The notes: generated from the sequence alone by a model not told the origin. Counted from the stretch's first letter, positions 1-12,187 are shown. The stretch is DNA of 64,000 nt from Neopestalotiopsis rosae (GCA_023078685.1 JALGAS010000008.1:558001-622000); one strand, 5' to 3'. Program-made: numbers and translations.

Positions 1-1113
1 CTTGAGCTTCCCCATGCCAGGTATCACGTAGCATGTGGCCCAGTCCCTTAAGCAGGCTGGTGATGCTTGTGACGTCTGCCCTGCATGCATTGGGTTAGCA
101 GGGGGATTCCTTACCTTAGCTCCAGTAGCCCCAGAGAAGCCAGAGGTGAAGAGACCGCCAACCATTTGGCAGGGCCCAGACTCGACCCCTACTCTTCTAT
201 TCTTCATCGGGATCTAGCACAAGATCTACTCCGTCTTGATCCATTTCAGCTGCAACAAGAGAAGACAGCTGGGAGCAGCTGAAAAGTTCGACGGTGTGCT
301 GCCCATCAACGTTTTATTCCGTCTCCAGGTACCGTAATAACGGAGACACTCGCGAGAAGCCCCAAGTATCTACCTGAGCGACTCCTACCAGCAGTGCGTT
401 GACGACCCCAGACAAACGCGCTATAACACGGTACATACCAGAAACTGCGCAATTGTGGCTCAACTCACGTCCCGGAGCAGGCACTGAAAGTCAAGCCAGT
501 CCAATGCCTGGCTGCTTTGATGCCCCATCCCCACCGTCGGTTCGAGGTTGAATGCAATTGACTTCCAAGACAGCTCCGACGGGTCGCGCCTGCATTCGAT
601 GTAGCCACAAGGCACTGTATCCTGCAAATAGTGTTTTATCCCAACTGAGATCGCTGTCCAGGTACCTGACCACTGCTGAGACGCACACAGCACGGTCACA
701 AAGTTGCGATAGCTTCTCCTTCCCGAGTCCAGCGTGCAGCGTGCAGTGGGGTTTCCTGTACTCTCGTTGCATCCTTTCTTTATTTGTCAGAATCATCTGC
801 ATATTATCCGCCCGTCGGAAGCTCGCTCTTCTTGGTCGGATCCATGCACTGGAGTCTGCTTTGCATCTATTGAGGTACCTGCTTGCCTGCAAATAGTAGT
901 CTTAGATCAACAACCTAAGGCCTACCCAGTTCGGTCCAGTGGTGCCTGCCTACCATAGCCTGCCAACCTTACACCTTTTCTGCCGCCCGGCGCGTCGCAC
1001 AAAAGTCGCGTCCATCCCACCACCACCATCAACCACTATCACCACAATCAAGTACCACCCACGACTGCTGTCAGTCTGCGCGACCGTCGTCGTCGTCGCC
1101 ACCTACGGTCACG
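1..1113. other. Left edge and leader of SMC1, no gene seen
   Basis: Only short overlapping open frames occur on both strands, and none resembles a known protein. The last 100 bases before the SMC1 ATG are rich in CCA/CAC and pyrimidines (about 1010-1080), as in many fungal 5' leaders. Nothing else can be supported. Confidence 0.6.
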
Positions 1114-4100
1114 ATGGGCAAGCTCATTCGTTTGGAGTTGTTCAGTGCGTCTCTCCTGTCTCCTGCCTTCAACTGATTGCAACGCGTCGTCGCGCCAGTT
1201 ACTAACCATCGCCAACTCGAACCACAGACTTCAAGTCCTACAAAGGCCACCACATCCTCTTGTTTGGTGATTCTTATTTCACCTCCATTATTGGCCCAAA
1301 TGGATCTGGCAAGTCCAACTCGTATGTTCTTCCTCCATGCCATTGTCCGTTTTGCGCATACACGCTAATAAGCACCATTGCGATATAATAGTATGGATGC
1401 GATATCCTTCGTTCTAGGTATCAAGTCGTCGCATCTGAGATCCGCTCACCTGAAAGATCTCGTCTATCGCGGCCGAGTCCTCAAGACCTCCAAAATCAAT
1501 GACGATGGATCTGCCGACACGCCCGCCGCTAATGGTGTCGCTAATGGCGAGCCAAATGGCATCGATCAGTCCGAGCAGCGCCCTACCCGCGGCGACCCCA
1601 AGAACGCCTGGGTCATGGCCGTGTACGAGGACGATGCTGGCGACGAGCAAAAGTGGAAACGCTCCATCACCAACCAAGGCGCCAGCGAATACCGCATCAA
1701 CGACCGTGTCGTCACTGCCCAGCAGTACAACGAAGCCCTCGAAGCTGAGAACATTCTCATCAAAGCTCGCAATTTCCTAGTCTTCCAGGGCGATGTCGAG
1801 GCCATTGCCGCCCAATCGCCGCAGGACCTGACTCGCCTCATTGAACAGATTTCCGGCAGTCTAGAGTACAAAGCCGAGTACGAGAGATTACAAGGCGAGG
1901 CTGACCAAGCTTCCGAGACAACAGCTTTCCAACTACAGCGACGTCGCGGCATTAACTCTGAAATCAAGCAGTACCAAGATCAGAAGAGGGAGGCCGAGAA
2001 TTTCCAGGCCAAAACCGACGAGCGGGACAAAGCTATTGTCACGCACATTCTATGGAAGCTCTACCACTTTCAACGCATCATGGACGAGTCCAGCGCCCAG
2101 ATTCAAGAGCACCAGGAGAACCTCAAGGAGTTCCGTCGTAACGTTGAAAAGTTTGAGAAGGACCTCGAGAATGCCCGCCAGGCGCAGGCCAAGGTGAATT
2201 CAGAAGTTCACAAGGTCGAGCGCCATATCAAGAGGCAAGAGAAGGAGCTCGAGGAGAAGGAGAACAGCCTCGTTCCTCTTGAAGAGAAGGTCCAACAGAC
2301 CAACCAGGCCGTTGCCCAGATCCGCGCCAGAGTCAATGACGTTGGCACAGATCGCGATGAGCAGGCCAAGGTTATTGCTAAAGTCGAAAAGGACCTGGCT
2401 AGAGTGCAAAAGGCGCAGAAGCAATTCGAGGATCAATGGAAAGAGACTATGAAGAAGCAGGGCAAGGAACTCAGTGACGCCGATCGCAAAGAGTACAACT
2501 CACTACGTGCTCAAGCCATGGCGAAGTCCTCTGAGAACTCAGCCAAGTTGGAAAATTTGGTCCGCCAATTGAAAACTGACCAGGTGACCGTCAACAGTCT
2601 GAGAGGCAAGGTCGAGAATTACGAGGCAGCTGCTGAGAAACTCGAGACGGAGCTGGCCGCGATCAAGGAAAGACGGAATACCGTGCAGGATTTTGTCAAG
2701 CAGACCACCGCCGAGATTGACGTCAAAAAGAAGGAATTCAACCGGGTCCAGTCCGAGCGTGTCAGAACGAACCAACGGAGAACTGAGCTGGACGAGAAGC
2801 TGCAGGACGTCCTCAGAAAATTGATCGAGGCTGACGATGGCCGTCGCCAGAACGACAAAGAGACCCGGATGAAAGAAATGGTCACTTCCCTCAAACGTGT
2901 CATTCCTGGCGTCAAGGGTCGGATTGGAGACCTGTGCAAACCGAAGCAGAAGAAATACGACGAAGCCGTCATTACTGCTCTTGGTCGCGACTTCGACTCC
3001 GTCGTCGTTGATACTGAAAAGACTGGCCAGGAATGTATCAAATATCTCAAGGATCAACGGTTCCCGGCCATGACGTTCCTCCCTCTTGACAATATCAAGG
3101 TCAATGCTGTTAGCAATGCCATCAAGAGCATACAAGGCGCCCGGCTGACCATTGACACCATTGATTTCGACTCATCCCTGGAACGCGCCATGACGTATGC
3201 TTGTGGAGGCTCCATTGTCTGCGATACGCTTGACATTGCCAAGGATATCTGTTATAACCGACGAATTCCAGTCAAGGCTGTCACTCTCGAAGGCTTCGTG
3301 ATCCACAAGGCAGGTCTCATGACTGGTGGTCGTGGCCTTGAACACAAGGGCAAACGCCGCTTTGAGGAGCATGATGTCCAGAATCTGCGAAACACAGCCG
3401 ACAAATTCCGGGATGAAATTGAGAAACTCCCCAAGGCAGACCGCCGTGGTGCTGCGGAAGAAAGCTTGCAGAGCGAATTGTCCGGTCTCGAACAACGACT
3501 GACATTTGCCCGGGGTGAACTTGGCGCATTCGATCAGAACCTGACCAGCAAGAAGAAAGAACTCGAGAATGTCAAGCGCCACCTTAAGGAGTTGCAGCCA
3601 AAACTCAAAGAGGAAGACGACAAGTTGAAAAAGACTCGAACCACGGTTGATAAATTTAAGAAAGCGATTGCTGAGGTTGAGGATAAGATCTTCGCTGATT
3701 TCTGCAAGCGGTTGGGTTATGCAGACATTCGAGCATATGAAGCGCAACAGGGTAGTCTGGAACAAGAGGCTGCCGAGAAGCGCAACGAATTTGAGCTGCA
3801 GAAATCGCGTCTCAACGGAAGCCTTAATTGGGAAAAGTCTAGACTGGCCGATTCTGAAAGCAGATTAAAGCGCATGCAAGACCAGCTGCAACGGTTCCAG
3901 GACGATATTGCGAAGTATGAGGCCGAGAAGGCCGAAATCGAAGAGGCTATGGGCTCTGACCAAGACGCCCTGGCCGCCCTCCAGGAGCAATACGAGAAGC
4001 TCAGGGACAAGTTGTCTGAGCGGTCACAAAAGGTCAACGATGCCAAGGCTGATGTCCAGAAGCGCAGCAGAGATATCGATGGTAGACAGAAGGCTATCAG

Positions 4101-5155
4101 TGCTCTGGAGACCGAAGTACAAAAGAACAGCGCCGGCAAATTTGCCCTGCTTCGACGATGTCGACTCGAGCAGATCAACATTCCGTTGTCAGAAGGATCA
4201 TTGGATAATTTACCCAATGAGGACAATCTTCTTCAGCAAGATCCCGACGCTATGGATGTTGATGATGGTGAAGACGAGGCCATGGAAGAAGCCATGAACG
4301 ACTACGGTATCGAGATTGACTTTGAAGAACTCCCGGCGGACCTCAGAGAAGTAAGTTCTAATCAGTGTTATTACTCCGTGGTACAATATGCTGACCTGAC
4401 CAGCCTGATGACGAAACTGTCGAGGATAAAATCCAGAGCAAGATCTCGTCCCTGTCATCTGAGCTTGAGAAACTGAACCCCAACATGCGTGCAATGGAAC
4501 GACTAGAAGTAGTTGAAGCTCGACTACAAGCCACGGACCAGGAATGGAACGCGTCCAAGGAGGCCTTCAAGGTTGCTCGCGAGGCCTTTGACGATATCAA
4601 GGCAAAGAGGTTTGAGCTCTTCAACAAGGCCTTCTCGCATATCCAGGAGCAGATTTCGCAGGTCTACAAGGACTTGACAAGATCTGAAAACTACCCTCTA
4701 GGTGGTCAGGCGTACTTGGATATTGAGGAAGACACCGACAAACCATACCTTTCTGGCATCAAGTACCACGCCATGCCGCCGCTCAAGCGTTTCCGAGACA
4801 TGGAACATCTTTCTGGTGGTGAGAAAACCATGGCCGCTCTTGCACTGCTATTCGCTATCCACAGTTACCAGCCAAGTCCATTCTTTGTGCTGGATGAGGT
4901 CGATGCTGCTCTGGACAATACGAACGTGGAGAGGATCAAGAATTACATTCGCGAGCACGCTGGCCCTGGCATGCAGTTCATTGTCATCAGTCTCAAGACG
5001 GGCTTATTCCAAGATAGTGAAAGTCTGGTCGGTGTGTACCGCGACCAGGAAGTGAACAGCTCAAGGACGCTGACACTGGATGTAAGTTTTCATGCACTTT
5101 TGCCGTTTATCGTCGGTGTTGCTAATCATTGGTATAGCTTCGAAAGTACCTTTAA
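1114..5155 (+). CDS. SMC1: Cohesin subunit SMC1
   Basis: Structural maintenance of chromosomes protein 1, the ATPase arm of nuclear cohesin that pairs with SMC3 and holds sister chromatids together. Five exons: 1114-1144, 1228-1321, 1392-4350, 4404-5081 and 5138-5155, giving 1,259 residues, the usual family length. The N-terminus MGKLIRLELFNFKSYKG is typical; Walker A (GPNGSGKSNS) lies near residue 35 and crosses the second intron. Two long coiled coils flank a hinge at about 535-690. The C-terminal head has the signature LSGGEKTMAALAL near 1160 and Walker B FFVLDEVDAALDN near 1190, ending in DLRKYL. The ATG at 1114 gives the conserved start; later ATGs would lose the P-loop. An acidic stretch follows the second coiled coil (about 4230-4330). 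I am very sure of the identity. Confidence 0.97.
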
Positions 5156-5730
5156 GGCGTCGGTCATGGCGAATTGAAATGAGTTTGTTTGAGGAGTTTG
5201 GGAGATTGGCTCATGATTATCCACGAGTGGTCAAGTGGCCTAGGTTGGCAGGGCCAGATGACTCTTAATTGCATGACTGGAAATACCTCTACGTTTGTCC
5301 GCCAGGGGGACGACGTGCGCTGTAAAAATATCCCGATCTGCGCTGTGTAAATAAGCCAGCTATGTGCTCGAAAAAAAATGAGCAACCGTTGCTTGCTAAA
5401 TACAATGAGTGTCGCAGAGAAGAACATGGTATAAATTACATAAGGCATTGATCCTGTTTGGTCCAATATCAAATGATTTGTTTGTAGTAACAGCGGGGAC
5501 ATGCAAACTGCGTAATACTAACGATTTGGGGGATAATTTTGACTCGCATCATGCCATGTCTAATCTTTTTGTTGAAACCCCATTGCTTCGAAAGCAACAT
5601 CCAAAACAAGCCAATAACTCCCGTGGTATACGTTGAGTATGCCATGCAGTTTCCCATGAAACACCGACCTGCCGAGCAGAAATGTATAAATCAACGCCAA
5701 TTTTCACATAACCATTAAATACATGTCACA
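5156..5730. other. Convergent 3' intergenic region
   Basis: This lies between the stops of SMC1 (plus) and PABA synthase (minus), so it should hold both 3' UTRs. It is moderately AT-rich, and I saw no reading frame with family similarity. Confidence 0.6.
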
Positions 5731-8307
5731 TTACGACCGCTCTTCAAAGACGCCCAAGGGCCCCTTGAGCTTTGTAAACATTTCATCCCTCTCGCCTTCG
5801 GCCGTGCTGAGAGCGGTCACCGCGCCGCCCGCCCCGATGCGCCAGACCTCGGTCTCGCTTCCGTCGCTGCTGCTGCCGCTGCGTGACGTCTCGTCGTCCC
5901 AGCGGAACAGGCTCCGAATCGTCACGCTCCAGTCGCCCTTGCCCGTGACGTCCATGTAGCCCACCACGCCCGAGTACAGGCTCCGCTCGCGGTGCGACTC
6001 GATCTCCTGCAGGATCTCGCAACTACGCTTCTTGGGGGCACCCGTCATGCTGCCGGGTGGTAGGCTTGCGGCCAGCACGTCGAGGCCGGTATATTGAGAA
6101 GGCTCCCTTGCATCGGGTTGTTCATGTTCTTGGTGTTGCTCGACGTCGAGGCCTGGAGTAGAAGATGGCAGCTGCCCCTCGACGACGCTAATCATCTGGA
6201 ACACGCTGGCGTACTCCTCGACCTTGTTGAGCTGGGGGACGCGGACGCGGCCCGGCCCACACACGGCGTGCAGATCGTGGCGGACCAGGTCGACAATCAT
6301 GAGGTTCTCGGCCTCCTCCTTGGGGACGTGGAGGATGCGCTCGGCCTCGGCCAGGGTGGCGCAGCCCCCCGCGCCGTTGGCCGACTTGCGGACGGTGCCC
6401 TTCATGGGACGCATCGAGCATAGACCCTTGCGGTCGTACTCGAGGAACCGCTCCGGCGACGACGAGATGAGCGTCGCGCCGCCCAGGCGTATGTAGGAGC
6501 CAAAGGGCGCCGGCTGCCGCGCGCGCAGGGCGCGGTAGAGGTTCCACGCGTCGGGCGGCGTCTTGGCGGCGCTCGAGGGCGCCCAGCTGTTGCTGCTGGC
6601 CGTGATGGTCCCGGTGGCCGGGCGGGGGGCCGCTGCTCGGGTGATGGTGGTCTGGTCCGTGAGACAGAGCTCGTACGAGTGACCAGCTGCTATATACTCC
6701 TGACATGTCCGCACCTTTTCCTCGTAGGTCTGGGCATCCGGAGTGATAATGATCGCAGGATTGGCAACGCCGGTGGGCGTGATTGGAGGCGTGAAGTGAG
6801 CTGTCTTGTTCAACTTGGTATCGTTGATCCGCAGACCATCCTTCCAGAGCGTAGCGGATTGCAAAGTAGCTGCCGTGGTGTTGATCCATTCGTTGGCTTC
6901 CTTAGTCGAAGAAGAATGCAAATATTGGATCCGCAGAGTGCCTTCGAGATGATCAACCACTATGCTCTTCTGCACCCAAGCAAAGCACAAGTCTGGTCTC
7001 TTGTGGCTTCTGGACTCGATAATCTTGACGTCTATACACTCGAGACCGAGTTCATAAGTGATGTACCCCATGAACCCTCCCAGAAAAGGGGACTCGGCGT
7101 CTTGGTCGGTGATCGTCCGGCGGCTCAAGAAGTCGGATAGCATGTGCCAAACGAATTGACCTTCCCGCAGTGGAATGGTCTTGCTTTCTTGTTGTTCCTC
7201 TGCCATTGACGCTGGCAGGCGAGCGCAAATATGAGAGTCGCCTACGTGATATTCGAGCCTCAGCGAGTCCTCGACATCTAGAGCAATAATGCTATACCGG
7301 CCACGAACGTCAAGTCCGATGCGATTTGTGTGCGCACTCGCAGAGTCCAGGATAATGTGATTGCGAGCATTACTCTGCAATAACTCTACAATATCCGGCA
7401 CCTCCACATGAGATGGAAGTTGGATGATTGTGGATGAGTATTTCGAGTCGATGGCAAAGTCTGATAGATCCCTGAAAGAGGCTCCATCATCTTTCAAGAG
7501 CGACAATTGCTTGAGCAGACTTGGAGTTGTTGGACCCGTGATCGAGGCTTGGGGCCGCGGTGTTACGCTGCGACCATGGTCCTGGTTCCATTTGAGCGCC
7601 TGGTTGAACCAATTGCTGATGATTTGATGGCCGGCTTCCTCTGAGCACACTGACTCTGGGTGATACTGCAGACCCCAGAATGGCTTTATTGCGTGCTTCA
7701 TGCCCATGAGGATGCGCCTGGATGTGTTATCCCTGGACTCCTCAACCCACGCCAGAGGAATGACGTCCGAGTTCAAAGGCTGTTGCCACTTGCATGTGGG
7801 CCAATCAGTCTCGGTGATTGAGTCCTGCCCTATATCGGCGCAGAGACTGTGATACAGCGTCGCCTTGAAGGGTCGCACATCTTTAAAAATATTGCCCTCT
7901 GCGCCTGCTGATGCATCGAGGAAATCGATATCACGAATCATGCCATGAAGACCTCCGCCATGTAACCTCCGGATGCTAGCACCACAGCTGATGGCAAGGC
8001 TCTGAAAACCCAGACATATACCCAGCACGGGAACAAGGTGACTGTCTTGGAGTTCCCAAATATGCTTGATCAAGCCAACATCCGCGTCGTTTGTGGGCGA
8101 ACCGGGCCCAGGACCACACACTACAGCATCATAGTGCTGTAGTTCCCGATTCCATTCATCATGAAAGTCCGTCGACTTTGGGTCGAACCGGGGTGAGTCA
8201 ATGTGTAGGATATCCACGTCAGCTTTCAGCAGTGTCGTTAGCAGGGAAACGACATTATTGCTGAAGGAGTCATAGGCGTCCAAAAACAGAATCCGAGGGT
8301 TCCCCAT
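5731..8307 (-). CDS. ABZ1: Fused para-aminobenzoate synthase
   Basis: Bifunctional aminodeoxychorismate synthase: glutamine amidotransferase plus chorismate-binding subunit, turning chorismate and glutamine into 4-amino-4-deoxychorismate for PABA and folate. It is a single uninterrupted exon of 858 residues. Residues 1-240 form the class I amidotransferase with the nucleophile in GICLGFQSLA (Cys98) and the HPES motif near 215. The C-terminal half is the chorismate-binding component, with SSSPERFLEYDRKG, MRPMKGTVRKS and the signature PPGSMTGAPKKRSCEIL. The amidotransferase-first fusion matches fungal PABA synthases. The signature fits the PABA branch better than anthranilate synthase, and fungal anthranilate synthase is arranged differently. 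A Ser/Gly-rich insertion lies near residues 560-585. The codons of this half are markedly GC-rich. Confidence 0.93.
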   Translation of the reverse strand: MGNPRILFLDAYDSFSNNVVSLLTTLLKADVDILHIDSPRFDPKSTDFHDEWNRELQHYDAVVCGPGPGSPTNDADVGLIKHIWELQDSHLVPVLGICLGFQSLAISCGASIRRLHGGGLHGMIRDIDFLDASAGAEGNIFKDVRPFKATLYHSLCADIGQDSITETDWPTCKWQQPLNSDVIPLAWVEESRDNTSRRILMGMKHAIKPFWGLQYHPESVCSEEAGHQIISNWFNQALKWNQDHGRSVTPRPQASITGPTTPSLLKQLSLLKDDGASFRDLSDFAIDSKYSSTIIQLPSHVEVPDIVELLQSNARNHIILDSASAHTNRIGLDVRGRYSIIALDVEDSLRLEYHVGDSHICARLPASMAEEQQESKTIPLREGQFVWHMLSDFLSRRTITDQDAESPFLGGFMGYITYELGLECIDVKIIESRSHKRPDLCFAWVQKSIVVDHLEGTLRIQYLHSSSTKEANEWINTTAATLQSATLWKDGLRINDTKLNKTAHFTPPITPTGVANPAIIITPDAQTYEEKVRTCQEYIAAGHSYELCLTDQTTITRAAAPRPATGTITASSNSWAPSSAAKTPPDAWNLYRALRARQPAPFGSYIRLGGATLISSSPERFLEYDRKGLCSMRPMKGTVRKSANGAGGCATLAEAERILHVPKEEAENLMIVDLVRHDLHAVCGPGRVRVPQLNKVEEYASVFQMISVVEGQLPSSTPGLDVEQHQEHEQPDAREPSQYTGLDVLAASLPPGSMTGAPKKRSCEILQEIESHRERSLYSGVVGYMDVTGKGDWSVTIRSLFRWDDETSRSGSSSDGSETEVWRIGAGGAVTALSTAEGERDEMFTKLKGPLGVFEERS

Positions 8308-8957
8308 AGCTCAATGACACGGACAAAACTCTTATATCAGAAGTGAATTGTTTTAGTCGCAACACCAGGACCCTGTTTTTATTTAATGTCGATGCAGCTG
8401 GCAGTTGAGCATCGCCGCCGGGTTGCGGACTCTCATTAGTGGTGAGAGAGGACCCTTCAATGTTCCCTTCCACCTTCGGCAGCCGAAGTTGGAGGCGAGC
8501 GCCTAGCTAGAGAGAAATTTTAGCGGGCCTAAAACTCCACGTTTTTCCTTAGCCTCCGAGCCATAACATTGGGTCGCGTCTAATCTAGCTGCGTCAGGCA
8601 TGACACAAGAATACAAGCTTAAAATCTGAGTCGTAGAATGCATGTCATCCGTTATTACCCGCAGTACAGGCATGATACCCTACGTGGACTGCCATAAGCA
8701 AGTATAGTCGATTGAAGGCTCACATCATGGCAATGTTTGACGCAACAATATATAAAGATGTAAATGAAGAGAATGCTCCTGCTCTAGGGATTGAATCGTT
8801 ATAGCAGCTAAAAATATCAAAACCCTTGCCTATCCGCCAAGACTATTTACCATAACTCCATAAAAATGCCAATAGCATCTAATAATTGCACTTCAATACT
8901 CGATATTTGCAAACTAAAATAACCACTGGTTATGCTCAAAACTTCCCCATTTGTATT
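8308..8957. other. Upstream region of PABA synthase and 3' end of metalloprotease
   Basis: No gene seen. The ORF continuing upstream of the PABA synthase start (to about 8473) has no family similarity and is more likely 5' leader. The sequence near 8750-8900 is AT-rich. Confidence 0.5.
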
Positions 8958-9972
8958 CTATGCATCTCCAGGCGTATTCTTAGTGTAAGCTGGCGGGTCG
9001 TTCCAGTTTCCACCGTTTGGCCCAGGTTCTTGGACATTGTTGCAAGCATACTTGTAGTACGAGTTGGTGGCGTGCCACGCGTGACTATCGGCGTTGGTGA
9101 CGGCCAATTCGGCATTTTGGCCGTCAGCGTTGTCTTGCTTTGGGTCGACGATTCCGTGGGTGCGCTGAGGGTAGTATGCTCGTAGTCCATCGTCGTTGTC
9201 CTCATCGCGGATCTGGCGGTTGAAGATGGGAGTTCCAACACTCTTGAAGTGCAGAGCTGGTGGTTGTATTAGTTTGCAGGTATTCTCAAGGAGTCAGGAT
9301 GAAAAGAAAAAGGGGGCGCGGGGTGGACATACTCTCATGAAGGATGAGTCTTGCCAAAGACTCCATTTTAATATCGGGATGGTCAGAGAGCTCTTTGCAT
9401 TCATTGTCCGCAGGCAGAGTAGAGAACTCGTAAGCAGAGTCACAAAGATGGAACTTCTCAAGGTTGTCCCCCGCAGTATCAACGCCCCAGTAAGCGCCTT
9501 CTTCTCCGGCATCCTCGTCGTTACCGCCGCTCTCAGGGCAGAGTTTGAGGAAATCGTTGTTGTCGAGGATCATCTTGGCGACAATGGGCTGTGCTACGCC
9601 ATTCGAGGTGTCCACGAGGGCCGAGTAGACCTTGCTCACGTCCGATTTGGCATCAGATGTGTCGTCGAAGTAGCGTTTGAAGATGGTCCTGTCAGAGTCG
9701 TCCACATTCTCGGATCCCATGACTGTGAGCTGCGACCAGCCAGTACAAAAGGCCTGGTGGGCCGATTGGACGTGGGTCTTTTGGTCATCTTTGGTCACGT
9801 CAAAGTTTAGGTATTGAAACTCATTTTCGCATGCCTCGCCGTCGCCCGGATAAGAAGAAGGCTTGGTTGCTTGTTCAGTCGAGTTGTCACGACGGACGAT
9901 TGTCCTGGTAGCCGGTATCGCGGCAACTCCGGACACAAGAAGTAGAGAACTGAAAACGGACAAGTGATGCAT
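8958..9972 (-). CDS. Secreted M35-like zinc metalloprotease
   Basis: Two exons, 9333-9972 and 8958-9256, give 312 residues. Residues 1-20 are a signal peptide (MHHLSVFSSLLLVSGVAAIP), followed by a possible propeptide border at VRR. Splicing joins LILHE to TLH and so builds the zinc motif HETLH around residue 215; the 76-nt intron (9257-9332) falls inside this motif. Downstream are GTPIFNRQIRDEDNDDGLRAYYP and NADSHAWHATNSYYKYAC (the first quoted in two parts of the same segment: GTPIFNRQIR, then an acidic run), resembling the NAD-S-x-A-W-x-A segment of deuterolysin/Lys-specific metallo-endopeptidase-like fungal secreted proteins. It probably cleaves extracellular proteins. The exact subfamily (M35 versus a related secreted peptidase-like group) is inferred. 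It is divergent from the gene at 11018. Confidence 0.8.
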
Positions 9973-11017
9973 ATTGGATTGATAGAGAATAGAAAGATAA
10001 AAGGACTAATAAGAACAACTAGATGTTCTTGAAAATGCTATGATCAAATATTCAAACTTTGTGATGGAGAAAGTCATTCTTATACTCGCAAAGCCATCAC
10101 CGTTGTAAGTAATACATATTTGGGTATACAAGCCTTTGATTCCTAGTAAGTACTTGCTGTCAGATGACATCGCATGACATGATGTTTTGTTTGAATTCTA
10201 TGGTATAAGTTGGCCAAAATCCTTAGAGATATATCGTTGACCAGCGTGTACAAGGCGCAATACTAGTGAAATAGTATAATTTTACCTAAGAAGTATATAG
10301 ATCGTCAAAAGCCAATGTTTCAATTGATCCTCAATGCTGAGAGGATTGAGGCGATAGTGAAGATCACCCAAGGAAACACTTTTGGTATGAGCCACCAATT
10401 GCACAACCATTTCAGTCTCGCGCCCGCAAGAATTGGGTGTGGGATCAAGGAAGCGGCGCAGCTGAGCCGCCTCGCCATCACGAAATCTCACCCTGCTTGA
10501 AGAAAACTTTAATAACATGCAATGCGGTATGCATTGAAATCCTGTAAGATCCTACATCAGCCTGATGCTCCTATTCTCAAAGCGAAAATTGAATTCGCCT
10601 GCAGCGGGCGACTTGATCCGCGATATACGTCACTTGTCATCATATCAATGCTTCACAGAGAGTGCAGTGAGGTTGATACAATCTAAAGATAGTCATATCG
10701 ACATCGACCTAGCTGTCAGACCAGACTTATGAGTCGCGATCATTGCACCTGCGAAAGTATAGACATGTCTTGTGAATGCAAATCCGTGATATGATATCAC
10801 TTCTCATTTCAATGTTGCCATATTATGCACAATGAGTACTGTCGTGACTCATATTTGGTTGTGATGGGATGACGTCAACCAGTGGCGTCCCACTGTAGGA
10901 TGCCGATGAAAATTTATCTAATACTTGAGGTAGTCGCTTGCAACACTTCCTATAGCTACTTCACGGACACTCCAAACCTACCTCCTATTTTTCTCACACC
11001 TATAGCTTTTCGCCGCA
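9973..11017. other. Divergent intergenic region
   Basis: About 1 kb separates the metalloprotease (minus) from the unknown gene at 11018 (plus) and should hold both promoters. It is AT-rich, with only short non-conserved frames. No RNA gene was recognised. Confidence 0.5.
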
Positions 11018-12187
11018 ATGACTGCAGATTCCAAGAACAAACAGGAGTTCCCGATCTGGGTCGCTTTCACAGGCAACAGCCAGCCGCTTGTTTTTGACCT
11101 CTCAGGAGCTGTGCCTTTTGAATTGTATATGACCACACGCCGAAGCGCTGCAGACGAGACAGACCTCCGAGAGCTCATACTTCTGAAAACTGGCTCTGTG
11201 TTCGACTTCCCAGCAGCGCTGGAAAAAGGTCTCGTGGAACTTGTGGACGAGGCTACGGGCGCTGTGGTCCCATACCAAGAAAACACTGTCAATACTGAAA
11301 TTGAAGAGCTCGCATCGAAAAGCCCAAATGATGAGTCGTTCATAATACTCCCTACCGACGTCCAACAAAGGGATCGTCCTACTCAAAAGGTACTTCTGGA
11401 TATAGCGCCATGTCTGCGCACAATGGTGAAGCCAGGGCGCAACTATTATCTGAGGCTGCACGACAAGAATCTCGGTGTGCATTGGTGGACGTGGGGAGAA
11501 TATCCAAGAGATTACAGCGACGAAAAGGAGCTCCCTTCCTCAGAACCCCAAACTATCGTTTCGATCGGTCCGCTGCGATCCAAAACGTTCAGTGTCAAGG
11601 CAGAAATTCCGATACCACCCAATTTATATATTGGTCTTTCTCTAGGGGATCAGATCAATGCCGGGGAAGTCAATAGCGACAATGCTGAGTCTGAAGCATC
11701 ATCACCCGTCGTACGAATTACCATCAAGAACACGTGCGACCGGCCAATCATACTGAAGACCATTGGAGACCAACCTCACATCAAGGAACCGGGCGAGATT
11801 ACCAATCCTCGGGCCCGTGTCACGCACGAGAACCCTAACCTACAGAATTTCTCTGTCATCGATCAGGAGACCGGGGAAGACCTGATTAGCGACGCACCCA
11901 CCTTTACCACACCCCCTCCTGGGCGCGGACGCGGATGGCCGCGCAAGCAATTTCTTGCGCTCGCGCCGGGAGAGCAAGTCGTTCGGACAGCTGAGCTTCC
12001 GGGCCATAGGCTTGTTCCCGGCCGAGAGTACCATGTCACTCTGAGATCCACGGGGTGCTGGTGGACTTATGGGACGCTTGATGACTTGTTTGGGGAAGGA
12101 AATGATGTACTTAAGACGTGGCCAGAAGGGCCAAAGGTGCCGATGCCGCTGGAAAGCGAGGATATGGTGGCGGTGATTCGCCAATAA
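11018..12187 (+). CDS. Unknown protein with duplicated beta-rich domain
   Basis: Single exon, 389 residues, no signal peptide or membrane segment. I do not recognise the family. The protein appears to be two copies of one unit. Each has a beta-rich start (QPLVFDLSG... near 23; SPVVRITIKNTCDRPIILKT near 230), a middle segment reading VDEATGAVVPYQE or VIDQETGEDLIS, a PG-R-x-Y turn (KPGRNYYLRLHDKN near 139; VPGREYHVTLRST near 340) and an aromatic end (HWWTWGEY near 155; CWWTYGTL near 353). The linker holds a GRGRGWPRK patch. The ATG at 11018 is the first in frame and is preceded by pyrimidine-rich sequence. The fold is probably a double beta-sandwich; function unknown. Its neighbours give no pathway clue. 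Confidence 0.75.
   Translation: MTADSKNKQEFPIWVAFTGNSQPLVFDLSGAVPFELYMTTRRSAADETDLRELILLKTGSVFDFPAALEKGLVELVDEATGAVVPYQENTVNTEIEELASKSPNDESFIILPTDVQQRDRPTQKVLLDIAPCLRTMVKPGRNYYLRLHDKNLGVHWWTWGEYPRDYSDEKELPSSEPQTIVSIGPLRSKTFSVKAEIPIPPNLYIGLSLGDQINAGEVNSDNAESEASSPVVRITIKNTCDRPIILKTIGDQPHIKEPGEITNPRARVTHENPNLQNFSVIDQETGEDLISDAPTFTTPPPGRGRGWPRKQFLALAPGEQVVRTAELPGHRLVPGREYHVTLRSTGCWWTYGTLDDLFGEGNDVLKTWPEGPKVPMPLESEDMVAVIRQ

Noticed and set aside
2539..3135. 198-codon minus-strand frame
   Set aside because: It is the antisense shadow of the SMC1 coiled coil and hinge, with no family similarity.
6188..6889. 233-codon minus-strand frame overlapping PABA synthase
   Set aside because: Another frame of the GC-rich chorismate-binding region; His/Pro/Arg-rich composition typical of a shadow frame.
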